A program made the position numbers and the translations under genes. A model generated the notes under the pieces. That model did no database searches. It was not told the DNA's origin and saw only the letters and a program-made list of their open reading frames with translations. DNA of 64,000 bases from Clostridia bacterium (GTDB taxonomy: Bacteria > Bacillota > Clostridia > Oscillospirales > CAG-272), in the NCBI GenBank assembly GCA_017504405.1, contig JAFVRG010000005.1:1-64000 (forward strand), read 5' to 3'. Below are positions 9,679-17,324 of the stretch, in pieces. Each line of letters begins with the position of its first letter. Position 1 is the first letter of the stretch.

Positions 9679-9728
9679 GATAAACCTCCAAAAAGATAAT
9701 TATAGTATAAAAATTATATCCCAATTAA

Positions 9729-9757
9729 ATTATAACACGCATAAAATAACAATTCAA
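9729..9757 (-). promoter_or_regulatory. SigA promoter of the surface protein
   Basis: On the minus strand TTGAAT, 17 bases, TATAAT; start of transcription about 40 bases before the GGAGG site. Confidence 0.75.
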
Positions 9758-9880
9758 GCGAAAAATTAAAAAATAAAAAATTTTGTGAAAAATAAATAAA
9801 AAAGGCACACGGGTATGCGTTTTCGGTGCTTTTGTATAGCGCATTTTACACAAATATATGAATATTTTGTGTAGAAAAAG

Positions 9881-9937
9881 ACCCCCCGTCCCCCTAAAAA
9901 GCATACCCGTCCCCGCAAAAAGCCCCCCGTCTGCCCG
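9881..9937 (-). other. C-rich tract (G-runs on minus strand) between divergent promoters
   Basis: Six runs of three to six C within 57 bases (9882-9887, 9890-9894, 9906-9908, 9911-9914, 9923-9928, 9934-9936) inside otherwise AT-rich DNA. Units resemble CCCGTCCCC followed by AAAAAG. The minus strand could fold into a G-quadruplex. I see no gene in 9679-10241 other than this tract, the two promoters and the leader RNA. Confidence 0.6.
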
Positions 9938-10018
9938 AAAATAGGTAAACTTTCCTCAAAAATCTCCGTATGCCGAAGTGCTCTCCAATTTATTATAATC
10001 GAAAACAAAAGCTATATA

Positions 10019-10047
10019 TTGACATTTTGATACAAGCGTGGTATAAT
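10019..10047 (+). promoter_or_regulatory. Consensus SigA promoter for leader RNA and zinc-ribbon gene
   Basis: TTGACA, exactly 17 bases, TATAAT. Transcription should begin near 10054, where a 13-bp stem starts. Confidence 0.85.
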
Positions 10048-10053
10048 CTAAGC

Positions 10054-10225
10054 ACCACACAAAATCGAATATTTTGCTTTGGGTAAGAAGTCTCTTTTTT
10101 ATTTCGGTAAAAACGCAGACTTCCTTTCGACTTTCTTATTCAAGGCGGTTGATAGATTTTGTGTGGTAGCAAATAGAGGTCTTGCGTTTTTCGGTGTGCG
10201 TGGCTTCTGTTGCGCACACTTTTTA
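10054..10225 (+). ncRNA. Structured leader RNA with terminal intrinsic terminator; unrecognised
   Basis: The transcript begins with ACCACACAAAATC (10054-10066), which pairs perfectly with GATTTTGTGTGGT (10155-10167). Inside, GGGTAAGAAGTC (10081-10092) can pair with 10129-10141 (one bulge, G-U pairs), or its GAAGTCT part with AGACTTC at 10117-10123; these two are mutually exclusive. Roughly 14-nt unpaired strands separate outer and inner stems. A terminator follows: GTGTGCG (10194-10200), CGCACAC (10213-10219), TTTTT. The start codon is 17 bases later. The layout fits an attenuating riboswitch or a 6S-like small RNA; no known class was recognised. Confidence 0.55.
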
Positions 10226-10241
10226 ATCTTAGGGGGGAAAT

Positions 10242-10748
10242 ATGTCACATTCAAGTTTAGCCAAGCAGCTCAAAGTTTTTGCTATCATTTTGCTTATTTT
10301 AGGCGTTGTTGGAACCATATGGTTGGGAATAGATACGATTGATAATGCATCATCACAATCAATTGATATATCCTCAATGCCAAAACCTTATAAAAAAATT
10401 GCTGAGAATATAAAATCATCAATTGAGTCTTCAAACGAAAATGAAATGACGAGGGGTATAATGATCCTTGTTTTAGGGCCTGTTTGCTCGTATGTGGCAT
10501 TTCTTGTATTATTCTCCATTGCATTACTATTGGAAACAAGCGAACTTATTCACGGTAACAGTTATGATATGCGTGCCGTTAGAGATGTTGTTGCGGGAGA
10601 TAGTGCCTTGGTTTACAAGAAAAACGAGGAAGAACCAAGGAAAATAGTTATTGCGCCGTCTACTGAGGGAGGGTGGATTTGTCCCTCTTGCGGTACGAGA
10701 AATAACAAAAGCTCAATGTTTTGCAAGGATTGCGGAAAATACAAGTAA
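10242..10748 (+). CDS. Small membrane protein with C-terminal zinc ribbon
   Basis: 168 residues; ATG preceded by AGGGGGG. Membrane helices at about 10-31 (VFAIILLILGVVGTIWLGI) and 70-98 (GIMILVLGPVCSYVAFLVLF), a polar loop between, then a cytoplasmic-looking tail ending in a zinc ribbon (CPSCGTRN...MFCKDCGK). Zinc ribbons of this type (zinc_ribbon_2-like) are common on small clostridial membrane proteins of unknown function. The long structured leader with a terminator just before the gene suggests expression is controlled by transcription read-through. I assign no specific function. Confidence 0.75.
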   Translation: MSHSSLAKQLKVFAIILLILGVVGTIWLGIDTIDNASSQSIDISSMPKPYKKIAENIKSSIESSNENEMTRGIMILVLGPVCSYVAFLVLFSIALLLETSELIHGNSYDMRAVRDVVAGDSALVYKKNEEEPRKIVIAPSTEGGWICPSCGTRNNKSSMFCKDCGKYK

Positions 10749-10757
10749 AAAGAATAC

Positions 10758-10787
10758 AAAAAGAGGACTTTTGCAAGTCCTCTTTTT
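10758..10787. terminator. Bidirectional terminator between convergent genes
   Basis: AAAAAGAGGACT, six-base loop, AGTCCTCTTTTT; serves the zinc-ribbon gene and the convergent AMP-binding gene, whose stop is three bases away. Confidence 0.9.
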
Positions 10788-10790
10788 GTG

Positions 10791-12518
10791 TTAGTCAATT
10801 GATTTATCGAGCTTGAACCTTGTGATTTTCCTTGATGTGTTTTTGGGGAATTCCTCGGTTCTGATTTTAACCTTTCCAACCGTCTTGTAGGACACGTTTT
10901 TCTGGTTAATCAGCTTTACCTGCTCCTCAAAATATTTTTGAGCATCATCAATGTTATGGAGCTTCAGGGCATCGTAGTCGGGGAATATCTCGGCAACGAT
11001 AACCTCCTTTGTGGGGTCGCTCTTGCTCTCTCCTGCGTAGACGACAACCTCGTTTACGCCGTAAACGCCCTGAATATCATTCTCAATTTCCTCGGGGTAT
11101 ACGTTTTTGCCGTTTGAGAAGATTATGAGGTTTTTGCTTCTGCCCGTGATGTAAATCCACTGGTCCTTTCCGTCCATTTCAACACGGCCAAGGTCGCCCG
11201 TATGGAAATATCCGTCGCTGTCGATAACCTCGGCAGTTGCCTTCTCGTTTTCAAAATAACCGAGCATTACGTTAGGACCCTTGTAGCAAATCTCGCCCTC
11301 GCCGTTCTCGTTGGGGCTGTCGATTTTTACGTGACCGCCGATAATGGGCAGTCCGACAGAGCCGTTTTTGCGCATCTCGTTTCTGTTACAGGAAATGAGG
11401 GGTGCACATTCGGTTATGCCGTAGCCGTTGAGTATAACAACGCCGATGCTCTCGAAGAAATCAATGATACTCTGGTTGAGAGCCGCACCGCCGCATATTA
11501 TCATTTTCAGCTCGCCGCCGAAGTTTTCAAGCACGGTACCGAAAAGCTTTGCACGAAGGTCAATTCCAACCTTGCGAAGAAGGTTTGAAATCTTAATGCC
11601 CTTTCTGAGCTTGGGAAGCTGACCCGTCTTCTCGGCGGTAGCCATAATTCTCTTGTAAAACGTTTCAACGAAAAGCGGAACTAAAATGAGGTGCGTGGGC
11701 TTGAATTCCTTGAGCTCGTTGAGTATGTACTTGATACCCGACGAGATATATATGTGACAGCCCTGTGCAAAGTGACCGATAAAGTTTACGGTTGAGCCGA
11801 AGGTGTGATGAGGGGGAAGCACGAACATAGTTTTCTTCGTTATGTTCATATTGTACATTCCCTGCTCCATATCCGAGCAGATGTTTTTGAGCGAGAGCAT
11901 AACGCCCTTACCCTTACCCGTAGTGCCCGATGTAAATACGATGGTTGCGAGCCCCTCACGGTCTATCTCGAAATCGTAGTAGGAGTTATCACCGTCAGCA
12001 TAGCGCTTAGCTCCGCTTTCACGCAGTGCGCTGAGTGCGGTTGCGCCATCGACTGCGTCACCCATAACAACGAGGTTTTTGAGAGCAGGACATGTTTTCT
12101 GCGCCGCCCTGATTTTTTCCTCAGCCACAGGCGAGAAGAATACCAACTCGCATCTTGCAGTGTTGAGTATTGATGCCATATCTTCAACGGGCAGCTCCTT
12201 ATCAATAGGAACGGTGATAGCTCCAACCGACATTAGCGCCGTGTAGGAGAAGAACCATTCAACCGATGCAGCGCCTATGACGGCAACGGTCTTGCCCGTA
12301 AGTTCCATGCTTGCCAGCTCTGTGGCGAGGTCACGGATATAGTCACGGCTCTCCCTGAACGTAACGGTCAACATTTCCTTATCGCTTGGATTTTTCTTAT
12401 ATGAAAACGCAGGCGCATCGGGATATTTTGCGGCAACGTTTTCCGTCATTTCTCGAAAGTCGGAAAAACAGGTGGTTTCATACAGCGGATAATTTGATTT
12501 ACGGTTTTTGTATGACAT
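10791..12518 (-). CDS. AMP-binding acyl-CoA synthetase-like enzyme
   Basis: ANL-superfamily enzyme that should adenylate a carboxylic acid, most likely a fatty acid, and pass it to CoA or another thiol. 575 residues from MSYKNRK, chosen because AAGGAAGG lies eight bases upstream; an ATG ten codons earlier lacks a site. Motifs seen: FTSGTTGKGKGVM (about 193-205, phosphate loop), NGYGITECAP (about 363-372), GYFHTGDLG (about 436-444) and the hinge/C-terminal block with GKNVYPEEIEN. The C-terminal end KNTSRKITRFKLDK contains a candidate catalytic lysine. No signal peptide. It stands alone with its own promoter, so its substrate cannot be read from context. Confidence 0.85.
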   Translation of the reverse strand: MSYKNRKSNYPLYETTCFSDFREMTENVAAKYPDAPAFSYKKNPSDKEMLTVTFRESRDYIRDLATELASMELTGKTVAVIGAASVEWFFSYTALMSVGAITVPIDKELPVEDMASILNTARCELVFFSPVAEEKIRAAQKTCPALKNLVVMGDAVDGATALSALRESGAKRYADGDNSYYDFEIDREGLATIVFTSGTTGKGKGVMLSLKNICSDMEQGMYNMNITKKTMFVLPPHHTFGSTVNFIGHFAQGCHIYISSGIKYILNELKEFKPTHLILVPLFVETFYKRIMATAEKTGQLPKLRKGIKISNLLRKVGIDLRAKLFGTVLENFGGELKMIICGGAALNQSIIDFFESIGVVILNGYGITECAPLISCNRNEMRKNGSVGLPIIGGHVKIDSPNENGEGEICYKGPNVMLGYFENEKATAEVIDSDGYFHTGDLGRVEMDGKDQWIYITGRSKNLIIFSNGKNVYPEEIENDIQGVYGVNEVVVYAGESKSDPTKEVIVAEIFPDYDALKLHNIDDAQKYFEEQVKLINQKNVSYKTVGKVKIRTEEFPKNTSRKITRFKLDKSID

Positions 12519-12551
12519 AAATTTGCCTTCCTTTTTATAGAATACCAATAA

Positions 12552-12580
12552 ATTTTACCATTTTTATCCTCAAAAGTCAA
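12552..12580 (-). promoter_or_regulatory. Promoter of the AMP-binding gene
   Basis: Minus strand TTGACT, 17 bases, TAAAAT. Confidence 0.7.
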
Positions 12581-12656
12581 TTATTTTGCGGCACAGTGAT
12601 ACTGATTTGCCATTTGCGTACCACAAAAATTTTCGGTATATTGCGCTAAGATAAAG

Positions 12657-12684
12657 AAAAAAGGCCCTGAAAAGAGCCTTTTTC
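12657..12684 (-). terminator. Terminator of the kdgK-fucU unit
   Basis: AAAAAGGC, loop, GGCCTTTTTT on the minus strand, about 17 bases after the fucU-like stop. Confidence 0.8.
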
Positions 12685-12700
12685 TGAATATAAAAGGGAA

Positions 12701-13144
12701 TTATTTAACAACGCCCTTTTGGAGGATTACGTTTGCGTAAATTGCACCCTCGCCCGTAGCGATAACGGCGTAGCACTTTTTAGCCTCCTCATAGAATGCA
12801 AATCTCTCTATGTTTCCAACCGCATCTGCGCCACGCTCATCATGCTTTGTAACAATTGCCTTGTACTCATCCCAGATGGGAGTAGCAACCTTGCCCTTAT
12901 CGCAATCCATGAGCTCCATGAGATTTACAGGGTGGTCAACGTAGGTGTCAAGGGGAAATACTGTGAGTATTGCATCGAGCAGAGCGGGAATGTCCTGTCC
13001 GTCGTAGCGGATAACCTTAGCATTCTTGCCCATTGTTTCAGCGGGGAAATTTCCGTCGCCTATAACTATTCTGTCGCTGTGTCCCATCTCGCAGAGCACC
13101 TTGAGCAGCTCGGGAGAAAGGAGCTTCGGTATACCTTTTAACAT
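12701..13144 (-). CDS. fucU: RbsD/FucU family sugar mutarotase
   Basis: 147 residues, the usual size of the family. Start chosen at MLKGIPKLL because AAGGAGG lies five bases upstream; the frame extends 12 codons further but over the end of kdgK. The N-terminal block MLKGIPKLLSPELLKVL followed by EMGHSDRIVIGDGNFP is characteristic of RbsD/FucU, with the conserved His and Asp of the active site. These enzymes interconvert anomers of pyranoses (fucose, ribose). It follows kdgK by ten bases, so it probably acts on a sugar handled by that catabolic unit. Choice of FucU over RbsD is by overall resemblance. Confidence 0.8.
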   Translation of the reverse strand: MLKGIPKLLSPELLKVLCEMGHSDRIVIGDGNFPAETMGKNAKVIRYDGQDIPALLDAILTVFPLDTYVDHPVNLMELMDCDKGKVATPIWDEYKAIVTKHDERGADAVGNIERFAFYEEAKKCYAVIATGEGAIYANVILQKGVVK

Positions 13145-13154
13145 AATGCCCTCC

Positions 13155-14177
13155 TTATCTCTGTACTCGTCCCGAGGCATTGCCCTTTGCCAGAGCCTTT
13201 ACCTCATCAACGGAAACGAGGTTGTAGTCACCCTCGATTGAGTGCTTAAGACAGCTTGCCGAAACGGCAAACTCGATTGCATCCTGAGTGGACATTTCGT
13301 TGAGCAGCGCATAGATAAGTCCGCCGCCAAAGCTGTCGCCGCCGCCGACACGGTCAACGATATGAACGTCGTAGGAACGGCTGAAGCAGTAGTTTTCGCC
13401 GTCAAAGAGCATAGCTGCCCACTTGTTGTCGTTTGCGCTGATAGAGGTACGCAGGGTTATTGCAACCTTATCGAAGCCGAATTTATCCTTGAGCTGTCTT
13501 GCAACGCTCTTGTAGCCCTCGTGGTTGAGCTTGCCCGAATCAACGTCGTTGTTTTCGGGAGCAATGCCGAATACGTCGTGAGCATCCTCCTCGTTGGAGA
13601 TGCAAACGTTTACGTAGGGCATGAGCTTTGTCATCGTTTCACGCGCCTCATCACGAGTCCAGAGCTTCTTTCTGTAATTGAGGTCGCAGCTGACCTTAAC
13701 GCCACGTGCCTTTGCTGCCTTGCAGGCGTCGAGGCATATAGCGGCAACACTGGGATTGAGAGCGGGAGTAATTCCTGTGAAATGAAACCAGTCTGCTCCG
13801 TCAAAAATTTTATCCCAGTCGAAATCCTCAGCCTTCGCCTCGTATATAGCGGAGTAAGCACGGTCATAAATAACCTTGGAGGGACGCTGAGAAGCACCCT
13901 TTTCAAGATAGTAAATACCTACACGCTCGCCGCCTCTTACGATATCGGAGGTGTCAACGCCGTACTTACGCAGGGAGTTCACTGCCATCTGTCCTATCTC
14001 GTGCTTGGGGAGCTTGGTAACGAAGGAGGCATCAACTCCGTAGTTTGCGAGTGAAACTGCAACGTTAGCCTCGCCGCCGCCGAACGTAGCCTGAAATCTG
14101 TCTGCCTGAGCAAATCTGTAATAACCCTCAGGGGCGAGTCTGAGCATAAGCTCGCCAAAAGTAACAACCTTTGCCAT
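13155..14177 (-). CDS. kdgK: 2-dehydro-3-deoxygluconokinase (PfkB family)
   Basis: 340 residues. Phosphorylates KDG to KDPG, the step before aldol cleavage in hexuronate breakdown. PfkB features: FGELMLRLAPEG at the start, the FGGGEANVAVSLANYG block near 32-47, and the catalytic loop RVGGGDSFGGGL near 276-287 with the Asp base. The start has AAAGGA upstream. First gene of a two-gene unit with the fucU-like gene, divergent from uxaC, which makes the same pathway likely. No KDPG aldolase, UxaB or UxuA gene lies in this window. Confidence 0.88.
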   Translation of the reverse strand: MAKVVTFGELMLRLAPEGYYRFAQADRFQATFGGGEANVAVSLANYGVDASFVTKLPKHEIGQMAVNSLRKYGVDTSDIVRGGERVGIYYLEKGASQRPSKVIYDRAYSAIYEAKAEDFDWDKIFDGADWFHFTGITPALNPSVAAICLDACKAAKARGVKVSCDLNYRKKLWTRDEARETMTKLMPYVNVCISNEEDAHDVFGIAPENNDVDSGKLNHEGYKSVARQLKDKFGFDKVAITLRTSISANDNKWAAMLFDGENYCFSRSYDVHIVDRVGGGDSFGGGLIYALLNEMSTQDAIEFAVSASCLKHSIEGDYNLVSVDEVKALAKGNASGRVQR

Positions 14178-14220
14178 AATAAATTATCCTTTCTCTTGCG
14201 GAAAATATTTCTTTGACACT

Positions 14221-14249
14221 ATTATAGCAGATTTTTTTCTAAAAGTAAA
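14221..14249 (-). promoter_or_regulatory. kdgK promoter
   Basis: Minus strand TTTACT, 17 bases, TATAAT. Confidence 0.75.
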
Positions 14250-14270
14250 CAAAAATATTATGTTTTACTT
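14243..14270. promoter_or_regulatory. Candidate operator between kdgK and uxaC
   Basis: Imperfect inverted repeat AAGTAAACA ... TGTTTTACTT, spacer about nine bases, overlapping the -35 regions of both divergent promoters. Position suits a hexuronate-responsive repressor acting on both genes. No regulator gene is adjacent. Confidence 0.45.
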
Positions 14271-14297
14271 GAAAAATCTTACTGTTCAATGTATAAT
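14269..14297 (+). promoter_or_regulatory. uxaC promoter
   Basis: TTGAAA, 17 bases, TATAAT; about 33 bases before the start codon. Confidence 0.8.
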
Positions 14298-14329
14298 ATG
14301 TATAACTTGAATTTTTGGAGGTTTATCAA

Positions 14330-15691
14330 ATGAATCTTATAAACGATAATTTTATGCTTGTTTCCAAGACGGGCAGACGTCTTTACGACAAATATGCTAA
14401 AAATCTTCCCATAATAGATTATCACTGCCATCTCTCGCCAAAGCAGATAGCAGAGGATTACAAATTCAAAAACGCATACGACCTCTTTTTGTCGGGCGAC
14501 CACTACAAATGGCGTCAGATGCGCTCCAACGGAATTGATGAAAAATATATAACCGGGGATGCTGATGAATTTGAGAAATTCGTGGCATTTGCAAAAACGC
14601 ACTGCCGCCTTATCGGCAATCCGCTATTTCATTGGACACAGCTCGAGCTGAAAAGATACTTTGATATAGACGATATTCTTTGCGAGAAAAACGCAAAAGA
14701 GATATGGGATATATGTAACGAAAAGCTGGCGCAGGCTGATTTCAGCGCAAAAAAACTCATAATCCGCTCAAACGTCAAGGTTATTTGCACAACCGACGAC
14801 CCCCTCGATACTCTTGAATATCATAAGGCACTTGCCGACTTCTCGATCAAGGTGCTCCCCACCTTCCGCCCCGACAGGCTCGTTGAAATAAATAAGGACG
14901 GCTGGCGTGAATATATCGAAAAAACGGGAGCTAAGAGCTTTTGCGAGCTTCTCTCGTTCATAACCGAAAAAATTGAGTATTTCGTGTCGGTTGGCTGTAA
15001 GGTATCAGACCACGGCGTAGACTACGTTCCCTACGAGGAGGGCGACGCCGAGGCTGTATTTGCAAAGAAGCTTAACGGCGAGGATATAACCGAGAGGGAG
15101 AGAGATATTTTTAGAACTGCGGTTATGCTCCACTGCGGACGTGAGTACGCACGCCTCGGCGTCGCTATGCAGCTCCATATGGGCGCAATCCGCAACAACA
15201 GCCGCCGTATGTTTGAAAGGCTTGGCGCCGATACGGGCTTTGATTCTATCGGCGATTATCCGATAGCTGAGAAGCTTTCGGCGTTTATGTCGGCGCTCGA
15301 TTATGAAAACAAGCTGCCGAGAACCGTTCTCTACACACTAAATCCCAAGGACAACTACGTTTTGGGAACTATGCTCGGCAATTTTCAGGGCACAGAGGCT
15401 CGAGGAAAGATACAGTTCGGCTCAGGCTGGTGGTTCAACGACCAGCGTGACGGTATGCAGGAGCAGATGAAGGCGCTTGCAAACCTCGGAATGCTCGCCA
15501 ACTTCGTTGGAATGCTCACCGACAGCCGCAGCTTCGTTTCCTATACAAGGCACGAATATTTCAGACGCATTATGTGCAACCTCATAGGCGGCTGGGTTGA
15601 TGCAGGCGAATTCCCCGATGACGATGAGCTTCTCTCGGGAATTGTTGAGGGAATATGCTATTATAATGCTAAGGAATATTTTGGATTTTAA
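14330..15691 (+). CDS. uxaC: Glucuronate isomerase
   Basis: 453 residues, close to the usual 460-470. Isomerises D-glucuronate to fructuronate and galacturonate to tagaturonate, in the cytoplasm. Start at MNLINDN with GGAGG nine bases upstream; an upstream TTG would overlap that site. Typical features: IDYHCHLSPKQIAED near 27-41 (metal-binding HxH), NPLFHWTQLELKRYF, TTDDPLDTLEYH, LHMGAIRNNSRRMFE and the tail LIGGWVDAGEFPDD. Followed after three bases by the CPBP gene, probably on the same transcript. Confidence 0.95.
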   Translation: MNLINDNFMLVSKTGRRLYDKYAKNLPIIDYHCHLSPKQIAEDYKFKNAYDLFLSGDHYKWRQMRSNGIDEKYITGDADEFEKFVAFAKTHCRLIGNPLFHWTQLELKRYFDIDDILCEKNAKEIWDICNEKLAQADFSAKKLIIRSNVKVICTTDDPLDTLEYHKALADFSIKVLPTFRPDRLVEINKDGWREYIEKTGAKSFCELLSFITEKIEYFVSVGCKVSDHGVDYVPYEEGDAEAVFAKKLNGEDITERERDIFRTAVMLHCGREYARLGVAMQLHMGAIRNNSRRMFERLGADTGFDSIGDYPIAEKLSAFMSALDYENKLPRTVLYTLNPKDNYVLGTMLGNFQGTEARGKIQFGSGWWFNDQRDGMQEQMKALANLGMLANFVGMLTDSRSFVSYTRHEYFRRIMCNLIGGWVDAGEFPDDDELLSGIVEGICYYNAKEYFGF

Positions 15692-15694
15692 TCT

Positions 15695-16546
15695 ATGAAC
15701 AGAAAACCGCTATCCCAAAATCCCGTTATCGCAATTTTGTGGTCGCTTTTATACTTTGCAATATTTATGGGCTGTCAGTTGGCAACCTCGCTGGTGTTTT
15801 CTCTGATAGTGCCGATAAGAGTGATTGCTAAAAACCCCCTGCTTGGCGATGCGGAGCTTATGAGACTTGCAGAGACGGAGCTTTTATCCCATCTTGACAC
15901 AATAAGCGTTGTGTCGGCGGTAATAACGGTTGTAATTTTCTGGTTTATTGCCTTTTTCCGCAAGCGCCCGTTAGAGCAGGAGCTCGGGCTTTACAAGGTG
16001 TCCTTTACCTCGCTCTGCTCGGTGTCTGCAATAGCGATTGCGGCGGTTTACGTAATAAGCCTGATATTCTCGTTTATCCCCGAGCGTTGGCTCACGGGCT
16101 ACAACGAGCAGATGACGAGTATGCTCGATGCCGAGAGCTCGCTTATGTTCGTGGCAACAGTGGTCGTTGCGCCGATAGTTGAGGAAATCACCTTCCGTGC
16201 TATGATGTACGGCGCTCTCTCACGGGCTATGCCCCCGTGGGTGGCAATGCTGCTCAGCTCCTTTATTTTCGGAGCTGCTCACGGAAATATCATTCAGGGA
16301 ATATACGCATTTTCGCTCGGAATGCTCCTTGTGTGGATTTACTATCGCTTCGGCTCGGTAATTCCGTGTATAATGCTCCATATCGTATTCAATCTTTTTG
16401 GTTCGTACTCCCAGATGATTTTCAACCGATTCCAATCGGCGTATTCTACGGTACTGCTCCTCGCTCTTGCGTTTACAATCCCCGCAATTCTTCATATCAT
16501 AAGGGTAACACGCAAATCCCCACCCCCGCCGAGAAATTATTTTTAA
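15695..16546 (+). CDS. CPBP (CAAX/Abi-type) intramembrane metalloprotease
   Basis: 283 residues with about seven to eight membrane helices. The three ABI motifs are present: EEITFR (about 162-167), FGAAHGN (about 192-198) and HIVFNLFG (about 229-236), giving the glutamates and histidines that bind the metal. Family members cleave peptides in the membrane; some process or give immunity to bacteriocins. The start follows uxaC by three bases with no clear ribosome binding site, so it is probably translationally coupled. Its link to hexuronate metabolism is unexplained. Confidence 0.85.
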   Translation: MNRKPLSQNPVIAILWSLLYFAIFMGCQLATSLVFSLIVPIRVIAKNPLLGDAELMRLAETELLSHLDTISVVSAVITVVIFWFIAFFRKRPLEQELGLYKVSFTSLCSVSAIAIAAVYVISLIFSFIPERWLTGYNEQMTSMLDAESSLMFVATVVVAPIVEEITFRAMMYGALSRAMPPWVAMLLSSFIFGAAHGNIIQGIYAFSLGMLLVWIYYRFGSVIPCIMLHIVFNLFGSYSQMIFNRFQSAYSTVLLLALAFTIPAILHIIRVTRKSPPPPRNYF

Positions 16547-16550
16547 AAAT

Positions 16551-16585
16551 AAAAAGGTGAGGCACTTTTTGTACCTCACTTTTTG
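16551..16585 (+). terminator. Terminator of uxaC-CPBP
   Basis: AAAAAGGTGAGGCAC/GTACCTCACTTTTT hairpin, five bases after the CPBP stop; member of the GTGAGGTAC family. Confidence 0.85.
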
Positions 16586-16588
16586 TTT

Positions 16589-16611
16589 GCGGTTGTGCCA
16601 AAGGGCGGCAG
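16589..16611. repeat. GCGGTTATGCC repeat, copy 2 (diverged)
   Basis: GCGGTTGTGCCAAAGGGCGGCAG; see the copies at 5931 and 16815. Confidence 0.7.
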
Positions 16612-16622
16612 TCAGGGCAAAC

Positions 16623-16679
16623 GGATTTTGAGCAGAAATCGCCGTTCTTCGTCCCGAAGGCGTACGAGGGTACGTCGAG
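16623..16679 (+). repeat. GGATTTTG intergenic repeat, copy D
   Basis: Starts GGATTTTGAG and ends in GTACG...CGAG; aligns with the minus-strand copies at 23381-23478, 23526-23581 and 30942-31039. It lies beyond the terminator of a gene in the same orientation, as the others do. The 295-base stretch 16547-16841 otherwise holds two terminators and two copies of the 23-nt repeat, no gene. Confidence 0.6.
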
Positions 16680-16779
16680 AGGGCGAAAACGGCGATAGTA
16701 AACAAAAAGACCGATATAATCAAAGAAATTCGTGAGAATTTCACCTTTATTATCCGTTAAGAACAAATAAAAACAAGTC

Positions 16780-16810
16780 AAGAGGGCTCTTTAATAAGAC
16801 CCCTCTTTTT
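16780..16810 (+). terminator. Hairpin with T-run near CYTH gene end
   Basis: AAGAGGGCTCTT/AAGACCCCTCTT with one mismatch, then TTTTT on the plus strand. The T-run side faces the minus-strand CYTH gene; the reverse side is also T-rich further out, so it may end both directions. Confidence 0.65.
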
Positions 16811-16814
16811 GTTT

Positions 16815-16837
16815 ACGGTTATGCCGAAATGCGGCAG
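16815..16837. repeat. GCGGTTATGCC repeat, copy 3
   Basis: Nearly identical to 5931-5953; ends five bases from the CYTH stop codon. Confidence 0.8.
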
Positions 16838-16841
16838 CCCC

Positions 16842-17324
16842 TTATATTTGTGGTATCTCTTTGGCAATTGCGCTGTTGGTAAATCGGTAGTCGTCGGTTA
16901 TCTCACGAATGATTTTTATAAAAGGCGGAGGCGTGAATTGCTCCCCCTCGTGCGACAGCTCAACTTCCATAATGGCAACGCTGTCCCAGAATGGGTATAT
17001 ATCTATTTCAAATATCTTCGTGCCGTTTTCAATGCACAGACGGCGTTTTCTGACCGTTTGCCTCTCCGTGTCACGGGATAATAGCAGGGCTTCGTATTCC
17101 GCTCTGTCTATTTCTCTCTCGCTCTCTATCCGTTTAATCGGGGTGAGCGTGATTTTTTTGGTATGAGTATATACGGTTACGCCGTTTTCTGTGCGTGCAC
17201 GCACACGCTCGCTGCCTTCGCCCAAAAGGTAGGTCTGCTCTATCTCCGATACGGAACAGGCGTGCTTTTCGGCATCTGTCGGCATCTCTATTAAGAATTT
17301 GCGCTCTATCTCAAAGCCCGTCAT
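16842..17324 (-). CDS. CYTH domain protein (triphosphatase/adenylate cyclase-like)
   Basis: 160 residues. CYTH enzymes hold a triphosphate in a beta-barrel tunnel and hydrolyse inorganic triphosphate, thiamine triphosphate or similar. The signature FEIERKFLI lies at residues 4-12 (ExExK at 5-9), followed by alternating charged strands (RVRARTENG, TVYTHTKKI, EREIDRAEYEALL, FEIDIYPFWDS, MEVELSHEGE). The ATG overlaps the PHP gene stop (ATGA), indicating a two-gene operon. The substrate cannot be told from sequence. Confidence 0.85.
   Translation of the reverse strand: MTGFEIERKFLIEMPTDAEKHACSVSEIEQTYLLGEGSERVRARTENGVTVYTHTKKITLTPIKRIESEREIDRAEYEALLLSRDTERQTVRKRRLCIENGTKIFEIDIYPFWDSVAIMEVELSHEGEQFTPPPFIKIIREITDDYRFTNSAIAKEIPQI

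Noticed and set aside
10079..10342. 87-codon frame across the leader RNA
   Set aside because: Overlaps the structured leader and the start of the real gene in another frame, no ribosome binding site.
13242..14054. 270-codon plus-strand frame
   Set aside because: Antisense to kdgK; no start signal or motif.
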